Notes: generated by a model not told the origin, from the sequence alone. Positions 8,935 through 17,730 are shown, counted from the stretch's first letter. The stretch: 64,000 bases of DNA from Rhodospirillaceae bacterium LM-1 (GCA_902725215.1 CACUVI010000030.1:62001-126000), one strand, 5' to 3'. Numbers and translations are program-made.

Positions 8935-11900
8935 ATGGAAATGACAATTTCTCCGATCCGCCTTGGATTGATGCCCCCACTGTCGGGCCTAGTCGAGATG
9001 TACGGCCAAGAGATTGTCTGGGCGGCGACCATTGCCTGCGCCGAAATCAATGAAAGCGGCGGCATTCTGGGACGGCCTTTGGAGTTGGTTGTCGAGGACG
9101 ACGGCAGCCTGCCACAGACGGCAGTTCCTGCGGCGCGGCGATTGATTGAGCTGCACAAGTGCTGTGCCATCATCGGCAATCTGCTCTCGAACGCGCGCAT
9201 TGACGTGGCGGCAAAGGTAGCCGACCCCCTGGGTGTTCCTTACCTCAATTTTTCCTTCTACGAAGGCAGTATTTCGTCCCGCTGGTTTTTTCACTTTGCC
9301 GCCCTGCCGAACCAGCAGATCGACAAGATGATCCCATTCATGGGGGAGCGTTACGGCCTGAAGATGTTCTTCGCCGGCAACAACTATGAATGGCCGCGAG
9401 GCTCCATTGATGCCTGCAAGCGTTCGCTTGCGGCTGCGAACGGCGAGATCGTTGGCGAGGAGTACCTTCCTCTCGGCGCCCGGAGTGAAGAAATCGAAGT
9501 GCTCCTGGAGCGCGTGGCCCGTTCAGGCGCCGACGTCTTGGTTCCCTATTTTGCGGGCGCCGACCAGATCGCCCTGTTGTCACGGTTCGCCGAAATGGGC
9601 ATCAAAAGCCGCATGGCTGTGGTCATGGGGCATTTTGACGAGATCATTGCCAGCCGCCTGACCCCCGAGGCCCGGGAAGGCCTTTATTCGAGCAACACCT
9701 ATTTCATGTCCGTCGAAAAGCCAGAATCCAGAGCCTACCTCACCAAGCTGGGCCAGTTGCCGGGCGTTTCCGGTTTGTGGCCTAGCGGCAACGGCGTGCT
9801 GACTAATTTCGGCGAGGGCACCTATGTCTGCGTCAAGGCCTTTGCCGAAGCGGCGCGCAGGGCTGGCAGCGTCGATCCCGCCCCTTTGGCCGCGGCACTT
9901 GAAACCGTCAGCGTCTTGGCTCCGCAGGGTGAGGTTCGCATGGATGCGCACTGCCACCATGCTACCGTCAATTCCTACCTGACCCGATGCCGCAAGGACG
10001 GCACGTTTGAAATCATCAAGGCCTTTGGCCCGATCGCGCCTCAGATCCCCGAGCGTTACCGGTCCTCGCCGGGGGCGCCGCATTTCACCGAATCACCACC
10101 TAGTCCGCAGGTAGCTGCGCGTTTAGCTTCCGAGGCAGCCGAGGCCTACCGCCGGACAGGAACCGCTAAGCAGATTCTGGCGCTTGCCGACATTGCAATC
10201 TTGGCCTGCGACCAGAACGGATTCATCACCGATGCCAATCGGACGGTGTGTGAAATGTTCGGTTACGCCGAGGGCGAATTGACCGGCTTGTCGATTCATC
10301 TTTTGGTCCCGCCAAACGTTCGGACCATGCACCAGGAGCACCAGGCTGTTTTCCTGGCGAGTGACGAGACCGAGCGGCGGATGGGCCAACGGAAAGAAAT
10401 CACCGGCTACCGCAAGGACGGTACGTTCTTCCCGCTTGAAGCATCCATCGCCAAGTTCCACAGCGACGATGCCTGGGTGCTTGTTGCAACCCTGCGCGAC
10501 CTGACGGCGGTGAAGGAGACCGAGGAAGAACTGACCCGCCGTGCCACCCATGACGCCCTGACCGGCCTTCCCAACCGCGCCCTGATTCACGAACGCCTTG
10601 AAAAGGCGCTTCGCCGCACAAAGGAGCGTAGCGACAGCATCGCCTTGTTGTTCATTGATCTTGACGGATTCAAAGACGTGAACGACAAGTTTGGACACGA
10701 AGCAGGCGACCACTTGCTCAAGGAATTTTCCAAGCGCTTGATCCACTTGGTACGCCCAGGCGACACTGTTGGCCGACTGGCAGGTGACGAGTTTGTGATT
10801 CTGTGCGAGCATGTGGATACGCCATCAAGGCTGTCGGCCCTGGCGGAGCGAGTGCTGTCGGCCGCCAAGCAGCAGGTGATCTATGGCTCAGAAAAGCTTT
10901 TCGTTACGGCAAGCATCGGAATTGCCGTCGGACATGGCTCGACCCACGCAGCCGACGATCTGATTCGTGCCGCCGATACTGCGATGTACTCCGTCAAGGA
11001 ATCGGGGCGAGCCGGATGGCGTTTCTTCAATGAAGGCCTCCAGGTTGAGGCTCAGCGCCGCCTATCGATTTCTCACGGACTGCGTTCCGCGCTTGTGAAG
11101 AATGAGCTTTATGTCGTTTATCAGCCGATCGTTGACACCAGTTCCTCGGTGGTGGTCGGTGCGGAACTGCTATTGCGGTGGCGGTCGGACGAGGGTGAGA
11201 TTTCCCCTGCTGTTTTCATTCCCATCGCCGAAATGAACGGTTCCATCGTGGACATCGGCTATTGGGTTTTCGAGGAGGCATGCCGAACAGAACGCCACTG
11301 GCACGCGCAGGCGGGGGAGGATGCCCCTTATGTCTCGTTCAACATGTCAACGCGCCAGATGGAGGACCCGGCCCTTGTAAACCGGTTATTGTCGATCATC
11401 GCTGAAACCGGAGCCGATCCCCGCCGGTTGTTGCTGGAGATCACCGAAACCTCTCTGATGGCAGACCCCGATGCAAACCGGGATATCATCGACAGGATGG
11501 CCGGGTTGGGGATGCGCATCGCCGTGGACGATTTCGGAACTGGTTACTCGTCGCTGTTGCAATTGCTCAGGTTAAAAATCGACGTCCTCAAGATCGACAA
11601 GGAGTTTATCCAGGGAATCAGCACAAATCCGGACAGTGACGTGATCGTGTCGACCCTGTGCCGCATGTCGAAATCTCTGAATCTCAGCCTTGTTGCTGAG
11701 GGCGTGGAGACACAAGACCAGAGGAACGCGTTGCGTGCCTTGGGCTGCAACAGCATCCAAGGATATCTCTTCTATCGCCCCATGCCTGCAAACGAATTGC
11801 TGATTGCCGCAGCCAATTCCCGTCGCGCCACGGAACGTGACGGCAGAAATCTTTGCTTCCTCATCTATGCCAGCCGCCCCGCCACAGAGGTGACTCCGTC

Positions 11901-12255
11901 TCTCCTCAACGCCATCGTCACTAAAGCGCGGGCTTTCAATCAACTGAACGGAATCAGCGGCCACCTTATCCATTTTGACGGCGCCTTCGTGCAATACATT
12001 GAGGGTGAAGAAACCGGCATCCGGCGTCTGTATGCGATGATCCGCGATGATCCGCGCCATCGGGATGTGACGCTGGTCACCGAGGGGACGCTAGTCCGCC
12101 GTCTATTCGCAGGCTGGACCATGGGCGTCAGTGGTCTTGACGCCTCATCTCACTTCAATGATCCCGGCGACAACGCGTCTGTGTTCGATGTTCTGACGGC
12201 TGCTCCGGTCGCTTGCCGTTCATTGTTTGAAGCGGTTGCGATGGACGAGCGTTGA
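8935..12255 (+). CDS. AmiC-like / PAS / GGDEF / EAL / BLUF signalling protein
   Basis: A 1,106-residue protein predicted to sense a ligand and blue light and to turn over c-di-GMP. Residues 1-385 resemble the amide/urea-binding periplasmic-type fold of AmiC (LAPQGEVRMDAHCHHATVNS), but there is no signal peptide or membrane helix, so it is probably cytoplasmic. A PAS domain (about 408-530) is followed by GGDEF (about 535-700, signature AGDEF near 617). EAL (about 722-965) shows AELLLRW, LEITETSLM and DDFGTGYSSL, with catalytic acidic residues kept. The C-terminus (about 972-1075) is a BLUF flavin domain: the Tyr of LIYASRPA, Asn of ARAFNQLNG, Gln of AFVQYIEG and Trp/Met of FAGWTMG are all present. 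Start 8935; ATG 8941 is possible. It is the largest cargo gene of the island. Confidence 0.9.
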   Translation: MEMTISPIRLGLMPPLSGLVEMYGQEIVWAATIACAEINESGGILGRPLELVVEDDGSLPQTAVPAARRLIELHKCCAIIGNLLSNARIDVAAKVADPLGVPYLNFSFYEGSISSRWFFHFAALPNQQIDKMIPFMGERYGLKMFFAGNNYEWPRGSIDACKRSLAAANGEIVGEEYLPLGARSEEIEVLLERVARSGADVLVPYFAGADQIALLSRFAEMGIKSRMAVVMGHFDEIIASRLTPEAREGLYSSNTYFMSVEKPESRAYLTKLGQLPGVSGLWPSGNGVLTNFGEGTYVCVKAFAEAARRAGSVDPAPLAAALETVSVLAPQGEVRMDAHCHHATVNSYLTRCRKDGTFEIIKAFGPIAPQIPERYRSSPGAPHFTESPPSPQVAARLASEAAEAYRRTGTAKQILALADIAILACDQNGFITDANRTVCEMFGYAEGELTGLSIHLLVPPNVRTMHQEHQAVFLASDETERRMGQRKEITGYRKDGTFFPLEASIAKFHSDDAWVLVATLRDLTAVKETEEELTRRATHDALTGLPNRALIHERLEKALRRTKERSDSIALLFIDLDGFKDVNDKFGHEAGDHLLKEFSKRLIHLVRPGDTVGRLAGDEFVILCEHVDTPSRLSALAERVLSAAKQQVIYGSEKLFVTASIGIAVGHGSTHAADDLIRAADTAMYSVKESGRAGWRFFNEGLQVEAQRRLSISHGLRSALVKNELYVVYQPIVDTSSSVVVGAELLLRWRSDEGEISPAVFIPIAEMNGSIVDIGYWVFEEACRTERHWHAQAGEDAPYVSFNMSTRQMEDPALVNRLLSIIAETGADPRRLLLEITETSLMADPDANRDIIDRMAGLGMRIAVDDFGTGYSSLLQLLRLKIDVLKIDKEFIQGISTNPDSDVIVSTLCRMSKSLNLSLVAEGVETQDQRNALRALGCNSIQGYLFYRPMPANELLIAAANSRRATERDGRNLCFLIYASRPATEVTPSLLNAIVTKARAFNQLNGISGHLIHFDGAFVQYIEGEETGIRRLYAMIRDDPRHRDVTLVTEGTLVRRLFAGWTMGVSGLDASSHFNDPGDNASVFDVLTAAPVACRSLFEAVAMDER

Positions 12256-12327
12256 TTTCCCGAAATCATCACTCTGGCACGGCGCCATTCGTAAGCAATA
12301 GCAGCCACATGCCAAATATTATATGTT

Positions 12328-12537
12328 ATAATCGGAACGTCGGCATCCAACCCATTAACAGCCCCGGATCTGATGCGCCTGGCACAAGCCATGCCATCAA
12401 AATCCGGCATCAACCAATCCAGAAAGACGATGTCAGAGGTGTTCTTCGCAATCGCCCCGCTCTCCTGGCGCTCAAGATTTGTCCTACGAAAGAAGAGCGA
12501 GCCATTGTCAACTTCAACGACCTTCTTGATGCCGCAC
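12328..12537 (-). pseudogene. Duplicated fragment of the receiver gene at 16.0 kb
   Basis: These 210 bases match 16174-16383 with only two mismatches, in the same orientation. They encode the middle of the receiver domain, including FLDWLMPDFDG, but lack the N-terminal acidic pocket, the start codon and the Lys-containing end. It is therefore a dead fragment. Near identity means a recent duplication, and the pair could recombine to delete or duplicate the genes between them. Confidence 0.9.
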
Positions 12538-12567
12538 TGATGATGGCGGCGGGAGTAGCATGTCGCC

Positions 12568-12881
12568 ATGGGAAAACTGGATTTGGACCTGATCCGAACC
12601 TTTAAGCAGCGCGCCCAGGCGGCCTTGCCGGGGCGCGTGATTGATGTCGTGCTTTTCGGTTCAAGGGCTCGCGGCGAGGCGAGAACGAGTCCGACTGTGA
12701 TGTCGCCGTTTTCCTGACAGGAGAGCCCGGATCGTTCGAGCGGAGCGCCCTCTCGGATATCGCCTACGATTTGGTGGTTGAGACGGGACACTACATCCAG
12801 CATGTTCCGTTGTCCGAGCGGCAGAAAAATGCCGACATGCTGTTGCTTCGTAACGTCCGCCGCGATGGTGTGGCGGTATGA
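12568..12881 (+). pseudogene. Frameshifted MNT-type nucleotidyltransferase (HEPN-MNT antitoxin relic)
   Basis: From ATG 12568 the frame encodes a minimal nucleotidyltransferase start with VVLFGSRARGEA. A one-base loss then breaks the frame near 12683. In the shifted frame the expected ESDCDVAVFLTGEPG follows, with the catalytic DxD, and continues to TGA 12879-12881. GSRARGEA followed by SDxDVAV is the MNT signature of HEPN-MNT modules, where the MNT protein AMPylates and silences the HEPN RNase. Without repair or frameshifting no full catalytic domain is made. Confidence 0.7.
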
Positions 12882-12922
12882 GCGAGGGTGCGCGCTTGAG
12901 GTTCCAAAAGGCGCGCCCGTAG
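12878..12922 (+). pseudogene. Truncated start of a HEPN-type gene
   Basis: An ATG at 12878 overlaps the stop of the MNT relic by 4 bp (ATGA), the usual coupling of HEPN-MNT pairs. It opens only 14 codons (MSEGARLRFQKARP) before TAG at 12920-12922. The rest of the toxin is missing, and the 3' end of the next gene (minus strand) begins 11 bp later. Assignment rests on position and coupling, not on domain evidence. Confidence 0.4.
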
Positions 12923-12932
12923 GGCACGCCAA

Positions 12933-14498
12933 TCAACCTGATGCTTCATTGGCTGGCGATGCCCCAGACATGGGAATCGTAAAGAAGAAGGTTGATCCCC
13001 GACCGGGTTCGGATTCAACCCAGATATTGCCGCCGTGGGTGTTGACGATCTTTTTGCAGATGGCGAGGCCGATTCCCGTTCCTTCGTATTCTCTTCGTCC
13101 ATGCAGGCGCTGGAAGATAACAAAAATTCGGTCAAAATATTCACGCTCAAGGCCGATGCCGTTGTCTTGCACTAAGAACAGCCAATCGTGATCGTGTTTC
13201 TGACAGGAAATGTGAATGATGGGTGAGCGGTCAGGGTGATGATATTTGAGCGCGTTGCCAATCAAGTTCTGGAACAGACGCATCATTTCATCTTGATGTC
13301 CCACAACGACAGGCAGGGGGGCAACCACCGTCACGTCGGATTTGGTATCTTTAATCAGCAATCCCAGATTAGCCACGGCTTGTGCAACGGCAGTAGAGGT
13401 ATCAACAGGGGCGAAAGCGGTGCCGGATCGGCCAACGCGTGAAAATTCAAGCAGGGCCAGGACCATATGATCCATCCGCACCGCACCTTCCTTGGCAAAG
13501 CCAAGAAACTCTTTCGATTCTGCATCAAGCTGAGGGTTGTGCCTTTCCAGGAGCGTCAGAAAGCTGTTGACCATTCTAAGGGGCTCTCGCAGGTCGTGCG
13601 ATGCGACATAAGCAAAACGTTCCAACTCGGCATTTGATTCCTTAAGCTTAAGACCTTTGTGATGGATAAGTGAATCTGCCGACTTGCGATGGGTGATGTC
13701 ACGAATTATGCCGGTAAAGTACTGCTTGTCGCCCTCGATCCAAGTCGCCATGGATAGTTCAAGCGAAAACTCAGCGGCATTCTTGCGCAGACCAACCAGC
13801 TCGACTGTTTTGCCGATCATGTGGCTTTCAATGCCGGAACGCATTCTTTGCATGCCGTCCAGATGTTGATCCTGGAAGCGTTGCGGTATCAGCAGAGTCA
13901 ATGGCTGACCGATAGCTTCGGTTTCGGTGTAGCCAAAAATGCGCTCGGCACTGGGGTTCCACCCCACAATGCGCCCTGTCGAATCGCTCGTTACGAATGC
14001 GTCCAGAGCGGTTGCAGAAATAGCCCTGTAGCGATGTTCGCGGGAGATAGCCTGCCTTTGCAATTCCACACGATCGGAAATATTTCTGATATTGCACTGA
14101 ATGACCTTCACGCCGTCGCATTCATACACATTGGAAACGAACTCGACCTCGACCTTCGTTCCTGCTTTTGAGACCAGAGGAAGGTTTTCGTAGCGGACAA
14201 ACCCTTGCGACTGCAACTCGGCAAAAAGTGCTTTGCTTTGCTCGATGTCAAAAAAGGCGCCAATTTCCCAGAGCCGCTTTCCAAGAAATTCCTCATGCGA
14301 GTATCCAAGCATGCTGACCAAGTAGGGGTTGACGTCATCAATCTGACCCGTCTCGGCATTCAAGAGCAGTATTCCGTCCTGGGCTGCCTCGAACAAGCGT
14401 CTGTACCGCACTTCGGAGGCCCTTGCCGATTCTGCTTCGACATTACTCCGTCCTTCGCAAAGGCGTGGCACCACTGGAGGGGGGAGGGGAGGCGACAT
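12933..14498 (-). CDS. Soluble PAS-PAS histidine kinase
   Basis: A 521-residue cytoplasmic sensor kinase. Residues about 25-145 and 155-275 are two PAS/PAC domains (RLFEAAQDGILLLNAETGQI; ATALDAFVTSDSTGRIVGWN). The HisKA H-box is of the phytochrome-like type, RFAYVASHDLREPLRMVN (about 303). The ATPase domain shows FQNLIGNALKYHHP, VQDNGIGL and GTGIGLAICKKIV. No membrane helices or receiver domain are present, so it needs a separate response regulator; the lone receiver at 16.0 kb is the obvious local candidate. The start is supported by an AAGGAG site just upstream. Confidence 0.92.
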   Translation of the reverse strand: MSPPLPPPVVPRLCEGRSNVEAESARASEVRYRRLFEAAQDGILLLNAETGQIDDVNPYLVSMLGYSHEEFLGKRLWEIGAFFDIEQSKALFAELQSQGFVRYENLPLVSKAGTKVEVEFVSNVYECDGVKVIQCNIRNISDRVELQRQAISREHRYRAISATALDAFVTSDSTGRIVGWNPSAERIFGYTETEAIGQPLTLLIPQRFQDQHLDGMQRMRSGIESHMIGKTVELVGLRKNAAEFSLELSMATWIEGDKQYFTGIIRDITHRKSADSLIHHKGLKLKESNAELERFAYVASHDLREPLRMVNSFLTLLERHNPQLDAESKEFLGFAKEGAVRMDHMVLALLEFSRVGRSGTAFAPVDTSTAVAQAVANLGLLIKDTKSDVTVVAPLPVVVGHQDEMMRLFQNLIGNALKYHHPDRSPIIHISCQKHDHDWLFLVQDNGIGLEREYFDRIFVIFQRLHGRREYEGTGIGLAICKKIVNTHGGNIWVESEPGRGSTFFFTIPMSGASPANEASG

Positions 14499-14876
14499 AG
14501 GGACTCCTTGATTGGACGCACCGGATTGTCACGCAGCAGCACCAGTGATATGGTGCGGCTTTATTGCTGAGAAGGATCTGCCCTGGACGCGCTCTAAGGA
14601 AAGTGTCGGGCTGGAAAAAGGCAATTTCTGACCATACACGGTGCGCAGAGATCGCATATGGTCGGAATCTACTCTGCCAAGCTGCTGAAAAAGTCGGCTC
14701 CGCGCGCCCCATCCTAAAGGCAGCCGCTTCTCGGCAACCTCAAGATGGGGCAACTGATTGATTTTGAAGAACTCCATCCTTGAGAAGTAAAGCGCCTTGC
14801 CGGAGTGCGCAAGAAGGATGTCTCACCACTGTCTGGTCGATGAGCCTTGTCGCCATTCACAATTAATGAGGTGCAG
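14499..14876. other. Divergent intergenic region, nothing identified
   Basis: This 378-bp region lies between the divergently transcribed kinase and CZB genes. It must hold both promoters, but I could not place them with confidence. Open frames on both strands show no domain or ribosome-binding site. It may be decayed coding DNA. Confidence 0.3.
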
Positions 14877-15755
14877 ATGACTATTTACTCGGACATCCAT
14901 GCCGCGCGGCTAGCCCATGTGGGATGGGAGATGGAACTGGAGCGCTTGGCGTCAGGGGATCAAACCTCACAAGCGTTGATCATGCACACGGGTTGTGCCC
15001 TTGGGCGGTGGATACGCGAGCGGGGTCAGGACAAATACGAGTTCTATAAAGAAACCATCAATCTGCTGGATGCGCATGAAAATTTTCATGCCGTTGCGGA
15101 TGAGATCATCGCCTTGAATGAGCGATGCAAAGCGGATATACCTTCAGATCTTATCCTAAAGATGCGTATGGTTAGCCGGGAGGTGGTCTACCTGCTGTCG
15201 AGTCTTGAGCTTTCAGTCAGGCTTGAAAAACAAAAGTCAGAACCCCTGACGCATGCTATCCATAGCCTGACGGTTCTTCTCGGCGGTAGTTTCGGCGGCG
15301 GGCCATTTCCAATGGCTCCCAAACCAAGGATGCTGGATTGGATACGCATCAACTTTTTTCATCGTCGTTCTTCTACCGCTATTATTGATATTACTGCAGT
15401 GCGCTTAAACCATCTCTTTTGGGCCCGTGACCTTGAGCTGATGTTGGGCTCACTTGGAAAGATCGCCCTGCACCGCAATATTCCGGATGCTGATGAATGT
15501 GATCTCAGTTCATGGTTTAGCAATGTAGCGCGGCAGGATATCGGTAACAGGGCGATGTTTGAACTCTTAGACGTCACGCACAAGGAATTTCATCGCCAAG
15601 GCATCAAGGCTTATTCTGCATTACGTCGGCAGAATCGCCAGGAAGCGCATGAAGCGATCGAGGAAGTATTAGGGCTGAGCCGTGATTTGGTTCTGGCCCT
15701 CACCCATGCAGAATTCAGGCTGTCGGGGTTTCGTGAACGGGCCATTGACGCATGA
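14877..15755 (+). CDS. Tandem CZB (chemoreceptor zinc-binding) domain protein
   Basis: A 292-residue soluble protein with two successive CZB domains. The first has its zinc ligands in AARLAHVGWEMELE (His), HTGCALGRWI (Cys) and DAHENFHAV (two His). The second repeats the pattern in VRLNHLFWARDLELML, DECDLSSWFSN and THKEFHRQG. In known proteins CZB binds zinc and is attached to chemoreceptors or to diguanylate cyclases such as DgcZ, where zinc inhibits output. Here there is no output domain, so it may act on a partner such as the nearby GGDEF/EAL protein or kinase. ATG 14877 follows a GAGGTG site; an upstream TTG at 14847 is less likely. Confidence 0.82.
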   Translation: MTIYSDIHAARLAHVGWEMELERLASGDQTSQALIMHTGCALGRWIRERGQDKYEFYKETINLLDAHENFHAVADEIIALNERCKADIPSDLILKMRMVSREVVYLLSSLELSVRLEKQKSEPLTHAIHSLTVLLGGSFGGGPFPMAPKPRMLDWIRINFFHRRSSTAIIDITAVRLNHLFWARDLELMLGSLGKIALHRNIPDADECDLSSWFSNVARQDIGNRAMFELLDVTHKEFHRQGIKAYSALRRQNRQEAHEAIEEVLGLSRDLVLALTHAEFRLSGFRERAIDA

Positions 15756-16034
15756 GGAGGGTAACCGTACCTTGCAGTTGCCTGAATGGCCCTCCGTTAT
15801 TCCCCTCGGGTGAGGGCACAGCGCAAAATAACCGTTAGCCATCAAAGAGTCCTATTTCCGCCCTTACCTTTTTGCAGCCATCTGAAAATCATAATTCTTG
15901 CGCTTCTACCGGGCCCACCATTTCCTCACAACGCATTGCTTTTACTTGATATTGCCGCCCTCACCTGTAGGGGGGGCATAAGCACCACGTCACCAATTTC
16001 ACGAATGCCTTCAAGGCGCAGTTTGATAAATCGC

Positions 16035-16463
16035 CTAGCCAGTTCCGGAAGATGTGACTTGGCGGATTGCCGCAGACATTTCCTGAACATTGATGGGCTT
16101 GGTTAAAAACACGTTGACCCCGGCATCGGCGGCCAACTGCCTTCCCTCCGCTCCGGCATTTCCGGTCAGCATGATAATCGGAACGTCGGCATCCAACCCA
16201 TTAACAGCCCCGGATCTGATGCGCCTAGCACAAGCCATGCCATCAAAATCCGGCATCAACCAATCCAGAAAGACGATGTCAGAGGTGTTCTGCGCAATCG
16301 CCCCGCTCTCCTGGCGCTCAAGATTTGTCCTACGAAAGAAGAGCGAGCCATTGTCAACTTCAACGACCTTCTTGATGCCGCACATCTCGACAGCGATGCG
16401 GATCAGCTTGCGCATGTATACGTCGTTTTCAACAATCAAAGCGCGGCTTACCTTGTGGTTCAT
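16035..16463 (-). CDS. Single-domain response regulator (REC only)
   Basis: A 142-residue CheY-like receiver without an output domain. The acidic pocket is partly kept (LIVENDVYM), the phosphoacceptor Asp is in FLDWLMPDFDG, and the switch Thr (IIMLTGNAG) and Lys (VFLTKPI) are present. It starts at ATG 16463 behind GGAGGAAG. The insert between helix 1 and the phosphorylation strand is longer than usual. It is the likely partner of the soluble PAS kinase in the same island. Part of it is duplicated as a dead fragment at 12328-12537. About 280 bp downstream (15756-16034) holds nothing I can identify. Confidence 0.9.
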   Translation of the reverse strand: MNHKVSRALIVENDVYMRKLIRIAVEMCGIKKVVEVDNGSLFFRRTNLERQESGAIAQNTSDIVFLDWLMPDFDGMACARRIRSGAVNGLDADVPIIMLTGNAGAEGRQLAADAGVNVFLTKPINVQEMSAAIRQVTSSGTG

Positions 16464-16654
16464 TGTTCTTCCTCCGAATGCCTAGTGGCCTTAATTAGTT
16501 ACCTATCAATCACCAAGAGACAAGCTAAAAGGAAGGGTATATACTCAAGTATTAACCTTAAAGAAAATAGCGAATTATAAGAAACAGGCTGAAAGACAAC
16601 CTCATAATTGTTGAGGCCTTTCTCAGGATTTAGGTTTAGCTGCCTTGCATCTTA

Positions 16655-17031
16655 GAGCCCGTCCGGGAAGTTCATGTGTAAGCCAAGCGTCTTAGCATAA
16701 GCTTGATTATGGCGAGGCGCACGAGAGCGGTTGCCGTCCTGGCCAAGTTCTCGAAGTCACGCGCCAGCCGTCTGTTGCGGCTGATCCATGCCAAGGTGCG
16801 CTCGACGATCCATCTTTTGGCGATGACCGCGAAGCCCTTTTGGGTCTCTGATCGTTTGACGATTTGCACCTGCCAGGTTCCGGCTTTCTTTGCGGCATCG
16901 CGGACGCGCGGGCCTTGATATCCGGCATCTGCGAAGATCACCTCGATAAACGGAAACCGCCGCCGTAGTCGCTGGGTCAGAACGTACTTCGCGCCGTCCA
17001 GGTCCTGAATATCGGCGGGATGCACGACGAC
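16655..17031 (-). mobile_element. IS5-type insertion sequence remnant (transposase C-terminal part)
   Basis: A DDE transposase fragment of the IS5 family, in frame from about 17031 to TGA 16672-16674. It shows VHPADIQDLDGAK, IFADAGYQGP (a catalytic Asp region) and WIVERTLAWISRNRRL (containing the catalytic Glu). The outer end is a terminal-repeat-like GAGCCCGTCCGGGAA at 16655-16669 that almost touches the stop, as in IS5 relatives. The N-terminal half and the other end are missing, so it cannot transpose by itself. Confidence 0.8.
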
Positions 17032-17033
17032 GT

Positions 17034-17067
17034 TGGCCGGTCAGTTGGTCATGAACATCTTCGGGGA
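17034..17067 (-). pseudogene. Integrase gene fragment next to the IS remnant
   Basis: Read on the minus strand this short stretch encodes VPEDVHDQLTGQ. It matches IPEDVHDQITGH of the intact integrase near the catalytic His/Tyr region. It abuts the broken inner end of the transposase in another frame. It is too short to be certain, but codon-level similarity suggests the remains of a second integrase copy or a deletion junction. Confidence 0.35.
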
Positions 17068-17730
17068 CGCTGAAAACTTGTAGCCCAAGTTCCAAAGCTA
17101 ATTTGCGGTCTGACTGACCTTGCGCCCTCCCGAGCAGACCCCGGCACCGTTCTTTCGCCCCCCCCTCGCTTATTTCCGGTACGGCCAAGCACGCAGGTTC
17201 GCGGCACTAAAATTCGTCAATCCAGCTACAAAATCATGGTGCCACGATTTTTCAAATCCGAGGTCCCACGCTAACGCTGTTCCTTGTCATTTTTTGGTAC
17301 ACCGCCGGAAGGGCCTGCATCGATGTGAACGCCCCGTTCCTATAGTGCGCCTTGTCTCTTTTTTGCATTTTTGGTGCATGCGCTTTCTGCTCAAGGGGAG
17401 AAATTCTGTTGGATGGCAAATCTGAAAGACGCCGACGTACAGGCATTTTTGCTTAACCTGAAAAAATCCTGTTCACCACACTTGGCAACACTGTTCACGC
17501 TCATGCTCGAAACACGCTGTATTTCTGGCTCAGCACTTCTTTGCATTTTCTGCCATGTGTCTAATCGACAAGCTCACAATGTGCTGACAAGAATGGCTAA
17601 GCAAGAAACATCCAAGATGAAAAAAGCCCCGCACACTTCTCCGCTTTCATAGTGCCGCCGTTAGGTCAAAAACACGATTTTCATGGTGCGCAAAATTGGA
17701 TGATTTCCCTCCCGCAGCCCCTCTAAGCCA
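17068..17730. other. Non-coding region with palindromic motifs and the 36-bp repeat
   Basis: No credible gene. The clearest copy of the island's palindromic motif is at 17230-17251, a 22-bp near-perfect inverted repeat centred on TGGTGCCA. Weaker copies are near 17296-17312, 17365-17383 and 17673-17699. It also contains the right copy of the 36-bp inverted repeat (17324-17359). Confidence 0.5.
17324..17359 (-). repeat. 36-bp inverted repeat, right copy
   Basis: Exact reverse complement of 8331-8366 over 36 bp. Flanks differ beyond a short A/T stretch. Together the two copies bracket the 9 kb of signalling genes in the island. Confidence 0.8.

Noticed and set aside
14529-14777. 82-codon minus-strand frame upstream of the PAS kinase
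   Set aside because: No ribosome-binding site, no recognisable domain; listed only as unexplained intergenic DNA.
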